This document shows, piece after piece, positions 1-12,243 of a stretch of 64,000 bases of DNA. Origin of the DNA: Rhizoctonia solani (lineage: Eukaryota; Basidiomycota; Agaricomycetes; Cantharellales; Ceratobasidiaceae); assembly GCF_016906535.1 (NCBI RefSeq), contig NC_057371.1:1116001-1180000 (forward strand), read 5' to 3'. Below the pieces are notes generated by a model. The model had not been told where the DNA came from. It worked only from the letters and a program-made list of their open reading frames with translations, and did no database searches. Numbering within the stretch: position 1 is the stretch's first letter; each line of letters begins with the position of its first letter. The position numbers and the translations under genes are program-made.

Positions 1-449
<449 letters not shown>

Positions 450-1090
450 ACCACTACCTCAACCGACCGAACAACACACAACCTATGCAATCCCTTCTAT
501 GCCTTCCTTTTTAACGACGTGCATTTGCGCTGATCTCCCTTGCTTTGGGTAAACGACTACGACATCAACGACATGACGCTCGCATAACGCGTCCAACTGG
601 CGCATTTAATTATGAAATATTTTTGGTGATACCGTGTGGTTTTTTTTGTGCGCCATCATCTATTATTATTCGTCTTTGCCTATCGATTTTTCGCTTCCTA
701 GACGAAAGGGCGCATCCTTTCTACGTTTCCATTTCATTCATTTGCATCGTAGAAATCTATTATCATCACACATTGTCACTATTTCACCACAACTGCATTG
801 TACTTCGTTTCGTTATATCGCTTTACGTTGCATTTGTTGTGGTTATATCTCAGGACCTTTTGTTAGCGAGTTTTGTGTCTAATTGTTTTCTAATTCTGAT
901 ACCAAAGCATCCAAGATTGTGTAGAATGTTAGATTAGCGCATGTACTAGCAATTCATTATTTACGGCTTGACACTCGGAGTGACCTGACTTGACGACAAA
1001 ATAACTTGTATTCACGAACTTTGACGTAGCTAAACGATACAGGAAATTATATGTGTACATATTGGGACGGCAGTTGAAATATGATTTATA
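450..1090. other. Non-coding: convergent 3' ends
   Basis: About 640 bases separate two convergent stop codons, the helicase on the plus strand and the GID subunit on the minus strand. The stretch is T- and A-rich and must hold both 3' UTRs and polyadenylation sites. I see no conserved reading frame or RNA gene in it. Confidence 0.6.
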
Positions 1091-2696
1091 TCACGAGATA
1101 AACATCTTCTTTGTTTGTTGGAATGAAAATACGTCCCCTGTCTTGGGACATGTCACCTGGCCATTATTCCTGGCTGCTTGCTCCTCGAGGGCCTTCATAA
1201 CGATATCAATGATAATTAGGATAATTAGGATTCGGTGAACACTTACCTTTTGAGAATAAACTTGGCCGTTGGGAAGGCACAGGGGTGGATTATCGCCATC
1301 CATGATTTTGCCCGTAATACGACAGACTATCACCGAATTAATGTGGTGGCTCCAGGGGACCTCCTTCGCCAGTACCCCTAAACCATCTGTATCGCATACT
1401 GGACAGTCGACATTGCGTTGAGCAGGGTCATAACACGCGGGAAGTTTAAGAGATGTAAGACCCGCTGACAGGCCCAGTGCCAAAAGGGAAGTAGTAGGGA
1501 TATTATACAAGGCGTAAACGGCGTGCCGGAAGGTGCGAATTAAATAAGACCACCTCTGAGGATCATACAGCTCCTATCAAATCCAATTAGTCAACCTGTA
1601 TCAGCCAATAGGATTTTTTCGGAGGCACACTTTGTAGGTAAGCATCCCCATCGAAGGAGGACAAACAAGAAGTGCAGCGGCTTGTTTGCACTGCTGTGGG
1701 TGAGTGTCATACCATGAAATAAGGTGTTTCTTCAAGTACGCCATGGCCTCAGCCGTCTTCCCCTGTTGGACGATTTCGATATACTCCTGTAGTCGAAGCT
1801 CGAATTCGAGGGAATTCTAAATAGGAGTGGGATAAGTCCATGAGTCGTGTTGGGACGTAATCCCTTACTCGCCTTCATCTTCTTTAGCGCTGCTTTATTT
1901 TCGCTACACCAAGCCAAAGCAACGGCACATTTCTGCTCCCGAAGAGCGTCCTCTACTTTCCGTATCTCTGCGAATAGCTCCGTGTCTACCAATAACTGGA
2001 CCCAATTACCTAATCAAAACGGATACACCCTAACACATACCCACCACTTACCTCCAGGCCTTTCTCCCGGGCGAGGGTCAGTGCAGTTTCATCGCGTGAA
2101 TTCCTGAGCGCCCAATCGACGACCCATCTGTCAGTACGAGTGTCTGTCCACCGAATATAATCAGGTTGATCCGTCGTTCCGGCGTTTTCTAATAACAGTA
2201 GGTGTTCTAAACGTTGCTTAAACGCTGTTTGGCTGGGAGTAACATGATTTGTTTGAATGTCTAGCAACTAGCCGAAATGTTTGTGTCACGATCAAAAATT
2301 AGAGTATCCATGCATATTGCACGTGGTAGGCTGAGTGAAGGTACATACCCTCTTTTTGAGGCCCTCCACCCGAGCTATAACACCATCCAAAACTTTTGCT
2401 GTCTCAATTGGGTCCCGATCACCAAGTCTAGGCTTCGCGAGCTCGGCCGATGCGGACTGAATGGCCCCAAACTCACGCTCAATGTGTTTTTGTGAGTTTC
2501 GAAAATGCTTGCGTAGGGTCTCATGGGGTACCTACACACCGGAGAATAAGTGAATTGGAGTATAGGTAACTTATCGTGTCAAATTGCTTACTCTGAGAAG
2601 AGGTTGCTCAAATAGAATGGTTCCTTCGATATTTACTTTATTGTTCATGGTGGTTGTCGCTCCTATGGTCCCGCGAGGACCTTGAGAACCAGACAT
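1091..2696 (-). CDS. FYV10: GID/CTLH ubiquitin ligase subunit FYV10/GID9 (MAEA family)
   Basis: This is a catalytic RING-like subunit of the GID/CTLH E3 ligase, which in yeast degrades gluconeogenic enzymes when glucose returns. The gene has several exons. The start ATG at 2696 opens MSGSQGPRG. The exon around 2010-2270 carries a LisH-like segment (VVDWALRNSRDETALTLARE). The next (1800-1995) carries the CTLH domain (VDTELFAEIRKVEDALREQ, ALAWCSENK). The last exons hold the family's degenerate RING: VDCPVC, then VCRITGKIMDGDNPP, LPNGQVYSQ, and CPKTGDVFSF close to the C-terminus. A 54-nt intron after YSQK (1211-1264) is a multiple of three without a stop, so it reads through in a naive translation. 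Exon borders in the middle are approximate. Confidence 0.92.
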
Positions 2697-3008
2697 GTCA
2701 GCCTCACGTGAGAGGCACACTTTGACGAGCCGCCGGCTGAAGGATCATGCACCGATGAATAAGGTTCCTTTAGAGTTTGTAATGTACTATTGTTCACACA
2801 GTATGATTGACGGACTGGTCCAGCCAGAATATGAACAATTTTTTTTTAAAAAAAAACGCGATGGATAATGTGGTAAAGTTCAAATAGATGTAATCAAGAC
2901 AAGTAGAGCAATTGAAGATCAACTCACTCTCCCTCCAGGAAGACAGCTCGAGCGACTGTCTACGAAACTTATGACGTCATCCTCGTACAATTAAAAAGTC
3001 TAATACAA
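2697..3008. promoter_or_regulatory. Intergenic promoter/terminator with perfect T9A9 tract
   Basis: This 312-base gap lies between the stop of the GATA gene and the start of FYV10, both on the minus strand. It therefore holds the GATA 3' end and the FYV10 promoter. At 2839-2856 there are nine T followed by nine A, a perfect palindrome and a rigid poly(dA:dT) element. Such tracts exclude nucleosomes, so it probably marks the FYV10 promoter about 140 bases upstream of its ATG. Confidence 0.5.
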
Positions 3009-4497
3009 CTATGGCGGATAGCCTCCACCCGACATCCCGGATGGACCAGCCATAGGCGGCAGTGTATCATCACTACCTTGTTCTCGATCCTCCTCGCTTT
3101 CTTCCGTTACTTCTCGGGATTTCCCTTTTGGACGAGCACGGCGTGGTGAGCCTCCGGGTGATAGCTTTTCCTCTTCTTTGGCACGCTTTTTCATCTAGGA
3201 TACATGCACGATGAGTGATGTGGCACCCAAAGGTTTAGGATGATTTTTGTGCTCACCAACTTCGCATATACCAAACCGCAAGCATTACACAATGTTCGTG
3301 GGCCTATAGAAACAACTCAGTCTTTGCAAAACATTTAACTCTGATTTTGCCTTACCAAGCGGACCGCGTCTCCACTCCGGAGTTGATGTCGCATGACAAC
3401 TCGCACATTGTGTGGCGCCTTTACGCTCGCGCTTCTACGGTCCCCTCGCGTCAGTGGCTTCTTCGTGCGCAAAAACAATTGAAACACAGATCCGGAGTGA
3501 GACGTACCTTCTTTTTCATTGGATTGCCCTCGGTCTTTCCATCTTCGTAGTACCGCACGAATACTGTCTCGGATGAGCCCTCCGGTCCCACTGCTCCCGA
3601 TGCAATCGATTGAGCGCTGAAATCACTCGTATAAGGGTATTGTTCGGCTCTTGTTGGGTCCAAGTATCTAAGCCCCTCCACTGCTCGATGAAGCATATCT
3701 TCGACGACTGGTGGTTCAAATGAGTGCCCAGGTGAATCAGCCGAGGGTGAGGGTGATGCCTGTGATACAGTTGTGATGATATGTCGATAGCTGCTCGCAA
3801 TCTGGAGAAGTATTAGTCCTCTATTATTAGCTCTGCATCCAACCGGACTCACCGAGCCATAGTCAACCTCTTCACGTGTATGAGGGTCGTCAATTGTCTG
3901 GTCTGGAGGAGGAGCTATAGAAAGCGGGGACGAAGCAGGCTGACTAGCCTCGGAATACGGAAGCCCCATGTGTGTTTGTGGGAATGGCATATATTGGCGA
4001 CCATATGACCCTTCTGTTACCGTCGGTACTGTTGGGGACGGTGCTGGCTGTGCATAATAGAAAGGGTCGCTCCGATGAGAGCCCAGGGCAGGCTGGCTTG
4101 GAATTCCATAGTTACCGACATAAGGGGATGTTGGATGGGGGCCTTCGGCTAATTGAGAAGTGGACGGGCCCGGAATGGGAGAGTATGGTTGATATTGATA
4201 AGGGATTTGAGCCATGTCCCGTCGCGCAGTAGGTTGGTTAAAGGGAGCGTAATATGTGGATTGAGGTGGATACGACAATGGTTGTAGATGGTGTTGGGAT
4301 GAGCTTGGATTGGTGGTAGATGTCTGATATGTATCTGAGTATTCCTCTTCATGAGGATGGGCAGAGCCTCAAGTATTTACGAGCGTCAGCTTTCAGCGCA
4401 ACACATGACCAAGAGACTTGATCTAGTGTACTAACCTGATAGTTCGTTCGAAGTTGGTGCCATCGAGATGCCCTTGTAGGGGATAGATGGATGTCAT
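3009..4497 (-). CDS. GATA-type zinc finger transcription factor, NsdD-like
   Basis: This is a nuclear DNA-binding regulator with one GATA finger of the fungal Cys-X2-Cys-X18-Cys-X2-Cys type. The finger is split by an intron. Its first half is CASCHATSTPEWRRGPLG near 3350-3420, and its second half is PRTLCNACGLVYAKL near 3255-3300. A basic tail (MKKRAKEEEK, RRARPKGKS) and a Ser/Pro/Gly-rich end follow. The long N-terminal part (3516-4278) is rich in Pro, Ser, Tyr and Gln, with helix-like text at LHRAVEGLRYLDPTRAEQYP. The finger resembles NsdD-type regulators of sexual development more than nitrogen GATA factors. No PAS domain was recognised, which argues against WC-2. The start at ATG 4497 (MTSIYPLQGHLDG) needs an intron to about 4369 whose phase I could not settle, so the 5' end is uncertain. 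Confidence 0.85.
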
Positions 4498-6046
4498 GAT
4501 TCAGAGTCGGACTAATATGGACGAAAAATGGACCAATAAACATCATCGCATGGAGGCACGGGAGTGAAACACAGAGGTCTGGCGCATGTCAGTGTGTTTT
4601 TGATCGATGTTTTCATCATATAATAATGACGCTGGGTGATATATTGGTGTAACAGCGTGCGTATTCAAGAAAGTGGCGTTTGCGAGAGAAATAAGCTATA
4701 GGTGCGTGTTGAACTTACCCTGCTCCCCATGTTTACACCTGCTCGGTCTCTGATTGACGTCAAAAGAAAATGAGAGTCTAAGCTCACCGCGGGTTGTACG
4801 GGCAGCATGGGAAATCGAAACATTGGCTGTTGGGAATGACTGAAAAGCTGGACAATCCATCTAAAGGACAGAAAGCCAGTCGAACCCTACCAGGGGCCCG
4901 AGGATTGGGCCAGTACCTATGCGGTAAACATCCCATGCAATGATCATAAAACCAGATCCCTTCAGAACCTGTCAAGGCAAGCGTGGTGTGGTAGACTGTC
5001 TAATTCATCTCATGCCATGCCACCAAAGTAAAAAGCTCTGGTATCTAGAGCCCAAGGGTCTGGAACAGCCCTGAAAAAACCACGAGGGCTGTGGAACAGA
5101 TGCAAACGCCCATAAGCAACAAATCAGGGGGATAATCTTCCGTGAAAACCAAGCCGCCTGACCACTTCGTTAGGCCATATACTTTAACCCAAGGCCCGAC
5201 ATATTGACAGAACACAAATACTATACGTTATTTGTTAATTCAGCAACTTACCGACAAACTCATGTATCATACCAATCATCGAGTGTGCTCATTACCCAAG
5301 TATGACTTCGAGTTCCAGGGCCGAACTAAAATTACGAGTTGAATCCCTCATTGGGGTGAAGGCTGCTCATGTACGTACATGTAGCGATTCCAATAACGAC
5401 AATCTGCCGTGCCCGGCGCGCCCGAAAAACGACATATCTGAATGTGTATATGCACTTAATCCCGATCACGATTGCATCATGTCAAGTATGCAAATGCTGC
5501 TGGGTGTCCTTCGCCGGCAGGCAAGCACCGGTAGTCACCTCGGAGCCTAGCTAATCGTTCCGCCTTGTTGATCGTTCTCGGAACCTCACTAAGAGAAACT
5601 GCAGCCGATCGTTAGCCAGTAGGTTGACTATGATCGTTCAGGGCTTTAGCTGCCAACGTTTGTGTCAGCCCTGGATGGCTCGGCCAAAGTTGCCAGCAAT
5701 GGTCTCACGAACGACATTGTGTTCAAGAATTGGCTCCATTTTTGAAAGCTAATTCATGGATAACGGATACAAACAAGATTGCCCTTATTTAGGCAATGTA
5801 TCATTTCAAAGCGTATTGATTACCTTGATTGCTCAATACTGTCAAATTCATAATCAATGCAATCGAAACATGTTTGCGTCCTGATAGGTTTCGGAGAATG
5901 GTGGTGCCTTGTCCTGTTGAAATATGCGCCATGATTGGTAATATGACTGGTGCTACATGCGGCAGTGTCTAATATAAAATCGGGGATAAATGGAATGGAT
6001 GAGAAAACAAATAAAAGCGATCAGGCGTGCGGGAAAAAGGGGTTGA
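4498..6046. other. Non-coding stretch, 1.55 kb
   Basis: The region lies between the GATA gene start and the 3' end of the next minus-strand gene. Only short frames occur, without domain-like text or a codon pattern like that of neighbouring genes. It probably holds the GATA gene's promoter and 5' UTR, since fungal regulators often have long leaders. I see no repeat or RNA gene in it. Confidence 0.5.
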
Positions 6047-7646
6047 CTAGCCCCCAGGATGCGGACCTCGATCATTCTGAACACTGGCCGTGGCGATTTC
6101 TCGAGGAAGAGACACACCGGGAGCGAGACCATCGTAGTCGCCAAATGATTCATCGTCATCTTCGCTTTCACCTTCGTTTTGGTCATCAAACGTATCTTGG
6201 TTCTTAGATCCAGTACCCCCACTTGCGGCAGCAGCAGCCCGTTCTCGAGCGTTACGTCGACGTATTAGCACCTTCCGCCTACTCCTTGTTGCGCGTTGCA
6301 TTGCTACTTCATCACCATAAAATAAACTATACTCGCAAAGAGGACAAATCCACTCGGTTTCTGGGTGAATCAGGATAGATCCTAAGCTCTCCGCGGTTGA
6401 CGGGCGCCCTTTTCGGTGGGGGGGAAGAGCCGCTGAGAGAAATTTCAGCGGTAGAGGGGCTAGCGAGCTGCTGCCCTGAGACCGACCGTGACCCGACGAT
6501 ACTGAGTGGCCTCCTGAGTGTGATACACGCGAAGGAATATAGTTACGTAGATGGTGTGGGTTGGATGCGTTTGCCAGAGTAGACCGTTTCTTCTTTTTTG
6601 ATTTGATTGACTTCTTGAAAGGCTTATCGTAAACAGATTCATAGTCAATCTTCTTTCGCTCCGTGTCCAAGTTGTTCTGAGGCTTCGATGTAGTTCTGAG
6701 AGTCGCCTCTGCGGCGATAGCTACTTGACGAGCCAATTCAGACTGGAGGCGTAGTTTTAAACTCGATGCCGTCTTCTTGGCTGTAGAGTATCTCTCGCTG
6801 ACTGCAAGAAAATCAAACACGACTCACAAGTGTGGAGTGATGCTACATACTAGGACTCGGGACGGAGAATGTGAATTTACTGGAAAAGCAAGGTTCTCTC
6901 CAGAGAGATGGTTGTGCACGACTAAGTGGGCGGCGTCGAAGTTTGGGTCCATAGGACCATGCACGGAGGGGAGGTCGAATAGGGGGGCGGGCAAACGGTA
7001 CAGAAAGAACAAATTCTAAAGCCAAAGGGTCAATGTTGTCACGTATGGCAAAGCCTACGATCTTGCGACGTGCTTCCATCAGTTCCTTGAGGCGCAGAGT
7101 AGCTATTGTCACAAGGGAAACCGGTTTTCGACGCACGACAATTCGCCGATGATTGGACTCTTGTATGCTATGAAGCCCCTTGTTATTGACGATGTTCGCT
7201 GATAGAACTGTTTGAGAGTCTTGAGAAGAATCTTCATCAATCAAGTCGACGCCGTCTTGGGTAAAATTGGATTCCCGAACAAATGTGGTGGCGACGGTCG
7301 GAACCTTTCTCTTTTTGGTATTATTAGGTTGTTGAAGATGATCAGTGTAATCGCCTTCTCCATCAGCATAATCCGTGACTCGCGACCGGGCCGGAAACGA
7401 TAACTGCTTGTTTGGATTACGGGAGCGAGTTGGGATGACGGTGAACTCTTGTTTCAGCCCATCTGTTCTCCCTTTACTTATAGGGTGGTAATAGGCGGGT
7501 ATCGCGAGGAGTGGGTTTGTTGTGGCAATACCGCCCCCCGCATCCGACTTTTTCAACACAGTTACTTGGCGTTTTGGAAGGGGCTTGACTTTGCGACCCA
7601 AAGAAATATCTGAGACCGAAAGCGACGATGCTGAGAATACCGACAT
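6047..7646 (-). CDS. Conserved-looking nuclear protein of unknown function with CPLC motif
   Basis: I do not recognise a named family. The ATG at 7646 opens MSVFSASSLSVSDISLGRK. The first exon is Ser/Lys/Arg-rich and ends near RLKELMEARRKI. The 3' exon (6047 to about 6812) contains VSERYSTAKK, LRLQSELARQVAIA, a lysine cluster (KSIKSKKKKR), then WICPLCEYSLFYGDEVAMQR, a single CxxC pair. It goes on to a strongly basic helix (RSRRKVLIRRRNARERAAAA) and an acidic tail (NEGESEDDDESFGDYDG). The basic and acidic blocks suggest a nuclear or chromatin role, which is inference. The middle frame is unclear. The more protein-like text LFDLPSVHGPMDPNFDAAHL lies in a different frame from the flanks. It can be joined by a short 43-nt intron at 7010-7055 and a second intron near 6810-6855. 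Confidence 0.6.
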
Positions 7647-8256
7647 CGTCGCCGCCGGGATTAGACTATTTTCGCCTGCTTACTATGTATTTAGTCAGTG
7701 ATAGTTTAAAGTGATGAAGTGGTCATCGCTTACGATCAAGCGTTGCTTGGAAGGTTCACCCTGTATTCTGGTTATGGATGGTAATGTGTCTTTGGATCGA
7801 CGTGAAGAGGTATAGTCGGAGAGCCATCATGTCAGATCAAGCGCTATTTCCGCGGACTGGTCAGCTGCTGGTTGGTAATTGCCGGTTCTTGGGCCACGAA
7901 CTCAGCTGAGTAAATATGCATACAACTATGGCTTAATAAATCTTTCCGGGGCTGGTGCTTTCCACTTTTAATTTGTGCTTATTGTATGCGGTACATAGTA
8001 ATCTATCAGACTTTGACTTAGCATACACGGAGTTGGGAACTATCTCATGGAGGTGTTCCAGCATTTTCTCGATCGGCTGCGTCAGCTGCATGACTAAGGC
8101 GGTGGGCCATGCAACACTGCTTTCACAACCTCTTTAAACTTACCCTATCTCCCCTTGGATCTCAATTCTCAGCTTGAGTACCTTCTACCTTCTACCAGCT
8201 GCTGCTTTTCTATCTTTTGATATCAAACCTGTAGAATTTGGTAGGAAATCTACACT
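7647..8256. promoter_or_regulatory. Divergent intergenic region, 610 bp
   Basis: This stretch separates two divergent starts (7646 minus, 8257 plus) and should hold both promoters. The last 100 bases before 8257 are pyrimidine-rich (runs of CTT and TTCTACC), as is usual just upstream of fungal transcription starts. I see no gene. Confidence 0.45.
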
Positions 8257-9405
8257 ATGGAGCAGAACAGCATATTGCACAATACCGCCACAGATGCATC
8301 ACAAGAAAATAATATTCTACTACATATAGCCTATGGAGGCTCTACGTTTGACATTACAACATGCCCAGATAATACACTCGGACAGTTACAACAAACTATC
8401 TACGAAAGGACATCTATACCAATTGACAAGCAAAAGTTACTATGGAAAGGGATGAAACGTGGCGCCACTACACTCGACCGTGCGGGGTTGAAAAATAGTA
8501 CGAAAATTACAATTATTGGTACTCCGGAGAAGGCGATCGAATTGATGCACAAGGCGGAGGCGGAGGCCACGCGACGTGCTGATATTCTTAGGGCCCGAGA
8601 GAGCCGTGGCCCTACCAAAGTGAGTACATCACTGACTTCGTTCTTTATTACCAGAAATTAACGTCACTAATAGGTCCGGGCCGAAATGGGTTCGAGCGCA
8701 GGAAATGCTCAGTTTCAATTTCATCGAATCGAGCCACACGCCAACCTCCCGAATCCTATCCAGGCCCGTAGCTTACTGACGAAGCTGTCGACGGATCCAG
8801 CAATACTAAACATTATGCGCGTACATCGTTTTGCGGTTGGACTTTTAACGGAGCTCGCGCCTCACGAACATCCTCACCTTCTTGGACTGAACGTGAATGC
8901 AGGGCAATCCATATTGCTCCGAATTCGCACTGACGCGTATGACGGATTTCGTACGTATAATGAAATCCGGCGTGTATTGTGCCACGAGTTAACACATAAC
9001 GTATACGGGGGACACGGAGATGATGTGAGTCACCATCAATAAGAACAACCACACCATTAAACTATTGGTAGTTTAAAACACTGAACTCCCGACTGAATCG
9101 CGAGGTGGCAGAGGTATGAGCGGCTTTAATTCTTATCGCGCGAAATGAGACATTGAATTACGTTCACAAAGTACGAGCAATCTGTCAGGGCTGGGTCGCA
9201 CACACTGTCCGGCGGCACGCCTCACGGTGATCGATCAGCCAATATTGAGAGAGAAGCCGCTGTACATGCTTTTGTATTGGGGGGCGGCACTGGCTCTACA
9301 GCTGTCAATGAAAGTCGTGAAGAGAGGCGCAGGCGGGTATTGGAAGCAACTGTTTCTAGGCTAGAGCAGGAGGAAAAGGAAATAGAAGATCGATGTAGCG
9401 GATGA
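8257..9405 (+). CDS. Ubiquitin-like plus WLM metalloprotease (Wss1/SPRTN-like)
   Basis: This is a predicted DNA-protein crosslink or SUMO/ubiquitin-linked zinc protease. Four exons (8257-8619, 8674-9024, 9072-9113, 9172-9405) join in frame to 329 residues. Residues 20-95 form a ubiquitin-like domain (LLHIAYGGSTFDI, LGQLQQTIYERTSIP, KQKLLWKGMKRG). A coiled segment rich in Glu/Ala/Arg links it to a WLM domain beginning at FQFHRIEPHANLPNP. The catalytic HExxH-type site is CHELTHNVYGGHGDDF, with the third zinc ligand His in GGHGDD. The end is a charged helix (REERRRRVLEATVSRLEQEE). An N-terminal Ubl before WLM is the arrangement of the Ubl/WLM branch. Budding yeast Wss1 lacks the Ubl and has C-terminal SUMO-binding motifs. 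Confidence 0.93.
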
Positions 9406-10866
9406 TAATGGTTTGAGGTTCTAGTTGCCTGGTCGCAGGGTGGGGCATGTACTCACTTGTGTCAACCTAGCTTGTCTACTTGACGCTACACCTTAACAAA
9501 TCATATTTCTATTCTTATCTTTATTGGTGAATTATCACGAATGGTGTTTAACAATTTGCGGACAGTACCGTTGGTGAGCACACGAACCCAGTCACCCCCA
9601 CTACAAGGGATTGAGCTCGGGTGTGCTTAGAGGAACAAGCCGCACGGTGTTTGCCTCATGTCAAAAATACGGAAGAAATAGGAGTAAAATGTCTGAAGCG
9701 TACTCTTACACATACTAATAGCACGTGAGCCGAACCAAAGAAATGAGGTACATTTACCGTTAGCCTATGTGCAATTACAGACGTTGATATACAAAGCTGT
9801 CCCATGCGTGTGAATTGTGTACTTGACGATACGGAAATGCCCGCCTGGTAGCAAATATTCGTAGGAAATTGTAAGCTTGAAGGGTGTTTATAGTGAAATA
9901 AAGTAAAAGCTTTTGGTCAAGGAAGGGCAGCACACCTCAACTCAGTTCATTCCAATTGTAAGGCAAAGTGAGCTCATATCACCCAATGATACCGCAATTG
10001 ATCAACTAGCACAATGACAACGTCCACAACATTTAAAACTAACACAGGGGCCGATCGGTTTTCGTTGGTGCATTGAATCAAAGTTAGACATCACGGACGA
10101 ACTAAGATACTTCTGATAAGCTGTTGATATAGTGCCAGTTACATGCTTGCTTGCTTGCTTTATAAAGATGTACATTTAGCCTCGACGCCGCGATTATGTG
10201 AAAGGTATGTAAATGGCGCATAATAGGGGCTCTTATGGCACAAGCAGATGTCGGGGCCGGTTCCATAGATCAAAGGACACTGATGGACCATACCAATGGA
10301 ACAAGTGGAGTGATAAATCGTTGGGAGAGAGTTTCAGCACAGCTATACTGCATATCGAAAGAGTAGGTGCGTTGAGAGCATTAAATCCACCAAACGCCAA
10401 ATCTCGAAGTGACAAGTTCGACCGCATCAATCGTAACTACCTATATTCAAGCCAATGTAGCATCCGAATGTATAGACATCTTTCTCATCTAACTAAGAAA
10501 AGTTCGTGGGCTAGAGGGGTCCCTCGAACCAGACACTTTATCGCTTATTTTAACACGATAGAGCCTAGAACATAAACTGAAAACGTGACTGTGTGCAAGG
10601 TGAACCACCACGCTGTCAGTCGTCTAAGCTGGGTCCGGTTTCAAGAAGCATATTCCTGTCGAGCAGAGTGACATAAGAAAAATAAGCTTCAGTCGAGGTT
10701 TGCTGGTATAGTATGAATGAACAAGTGAGATTCGAGGTGTTGGTACGGAGGGCAAGCAGTTCCATCTCCATAAGCGCCGAACTCATGATCGTTGTCTATA
10801 TTCACAATTTGCAACCAAAATTGTTGCAAATACAAACACAGATCCTCGACCCACTTCACCACCAAT
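9406..10866. other. Non-coding stretch, 1.46 kb
   Basis: The region lies between the WLM protease and RPF1, both on the plus strand. A plus-strand frame at 10213-10575 begins with ATG but shows no domain, no splice context and no resemblance to known families, so I do not call it. A small GCTT repeat lies at 10145-10160. The last 100 bases before the RPF1 start are its likely promoter and leader. Confidence 0.5.
10145..10160. repeat. Microsatellite (GCTT)4
   Basis: Four perfect tandem copies of GCTT are seen directly. It is a short simple repeat in non-coding DNA with no evident role. Confidence 0.9.
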
Positions 10867-12243
10867 ATGCCACCCACTCGATTCGAGCCCTCCGAAATAA
10901 AAAATAAAATAAAAAGAGAAGATGTACATCGATCCTCAAAGAAATCACAGGCTCAAGAGAAGCTCAAGCGAAGGCTTGCACTCAAGGAAGCTGAGAGGAA
11001 AGATCCTTCATTGAAGAAAGTATGCACCAAGTATATCAAAGTACTAAAAATTTACTGAAGTTTTTTTTTAGAAACGTATTGTAGCGAATGTTCCAAAGAC
11101 GCTAGATAATACTCGGGATTTTAACGCAACTATCATTCCAGTTGGCACGGCACTCACCCACTCAGAGGAGGTTGGCGATGGGGATACCGACGCTAATGGG
11201 GTAGGATCAACACTAGCACCGGGACAAATGGACACAGAAAATACCGAAAACATTGCGAATGATGAATTCGCTGCACATTTTGATACCACCGCTAACGATT
11301 TCGATCCTGAGAAGGCTCCCAAGTCCTTATAACAACGTCCCAGAAGGCAACTAAGGCTAGCTTTCAGTTCTGTGAAGAGCTGGTCAGCGTGTTCCCAGGA
11401 GCTGAGTTTGTTCGAAGAAAAAGGGGTCACGGGTTTGAGATGGGTCGTATTGCTGGTTGGGCTGCGAATCGGGGTTACGGCGCAATGATAGTGGTAAATG
11501 AGGACACAAAAAAGCCTAGTAAGTGAGGATTATGCGTGCGCTCTAGGTGTACCTGACCTTTGTATGTAGATGCGATGACAATCGTACACTTACCAGAAGG
11601 GCCTACAGCTTACTTCAGGCTAACTTCGATCCAGACAACTGCTCAAATTTCTGGGCACGCCCGGCCGTCCCCACATTATCCTGAGCTTGTACTCAATGGG
11701 TTTGTCACTCGCCTCGGAATCACTGTGGGGAGATTGTTTCAAACACTCTTTCCAGTAATGCCTGAGTTCGAAGGACGTCAAGTCGTTACTCTCCATAACC
11801 AGCGGGATTTTTTATTCTTCCGAAGACACCGGTAAGCGAGCGGCCTTTCATGTATCTGGGGCATAAAACACTTATTTCTCGGAGATAGATATGCATTTAG
11901 ATCATCTGAAAAGGCAGCATTGCAAGAAATTGGACCTCGCTTTACACTGAAGCTTCGTTCACTGAAGAAGGGTTTACCCGTGGTCGAAAATTTGTCCAAA
12001 CCACCACCGGCGTTAGAGTTTGCAAGCGACGAGGAAGAATCTGCAAAGGCACACGGCGATACAGAAGATACAAGCGCACAGGCGGTGACTAGTGCTAGCG
12101 AAAAGAAGGGAGAGGCGCCCGGTATCTCCAATGACTTTGAATGGGTTTGGAAGGTGGGTGCCTCAACTTTTCTTCGTTTGGTACACAGCTCATGTTTTAC
12201 TCAGCCCGAATTAGAAACAACAAGGAGGACGTTTTTCCTTTGA
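10867..12243 (+). CDS. RPF1: Ribosome production factor 1 (Brix domain), with one apparent 1-base deletion
   Basis: This is a nucleolar factor for 60S pre-ribosome assembly and 27S rRNA processing. Five exons are clear: 10867-11019, 11072-11518, 11570-11831, 11889-12153 and 12205-12243. The N-terminus is basic (KNKIKREDVHRSSKKSQAQE). The Brix domain follows, with QFCEELVSVFPGAEFVRR, GFEMGRIAGWAANRGYGAM, IVVNEDTKKP, VHLPEGPTAYFRLTSI, HYPELVLNGFVTRLG, VGRLFQTLFP and FEGRQVVTLHNQRDFLFFRR. It ends in ELETTRRTFFL, the family C-terminus. In exon 2 the frame breaks at about 11323. PEKAPK runs into a stop, while LITTSQKATKAS continues in the next frame. One extra G there would restore the family text, and then the exons sum to 388 residues exactly. 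The gene lies 138 bases before the p24 gene. Confidence 0.96.

Noticed and set aside
4868..4915. B-box-like GGTTCGACT on the minus strand
   Set aside because: No matching A-box and no cloverleaf.
10213..10575. ATG-initiated plus-strand open frame of 120 codons
   Set aside because: Biased, domain-free text with no splice context, lying in an otherwise frame-poor spacer. An equally long antisense frame overlaps it. No support as a gene.
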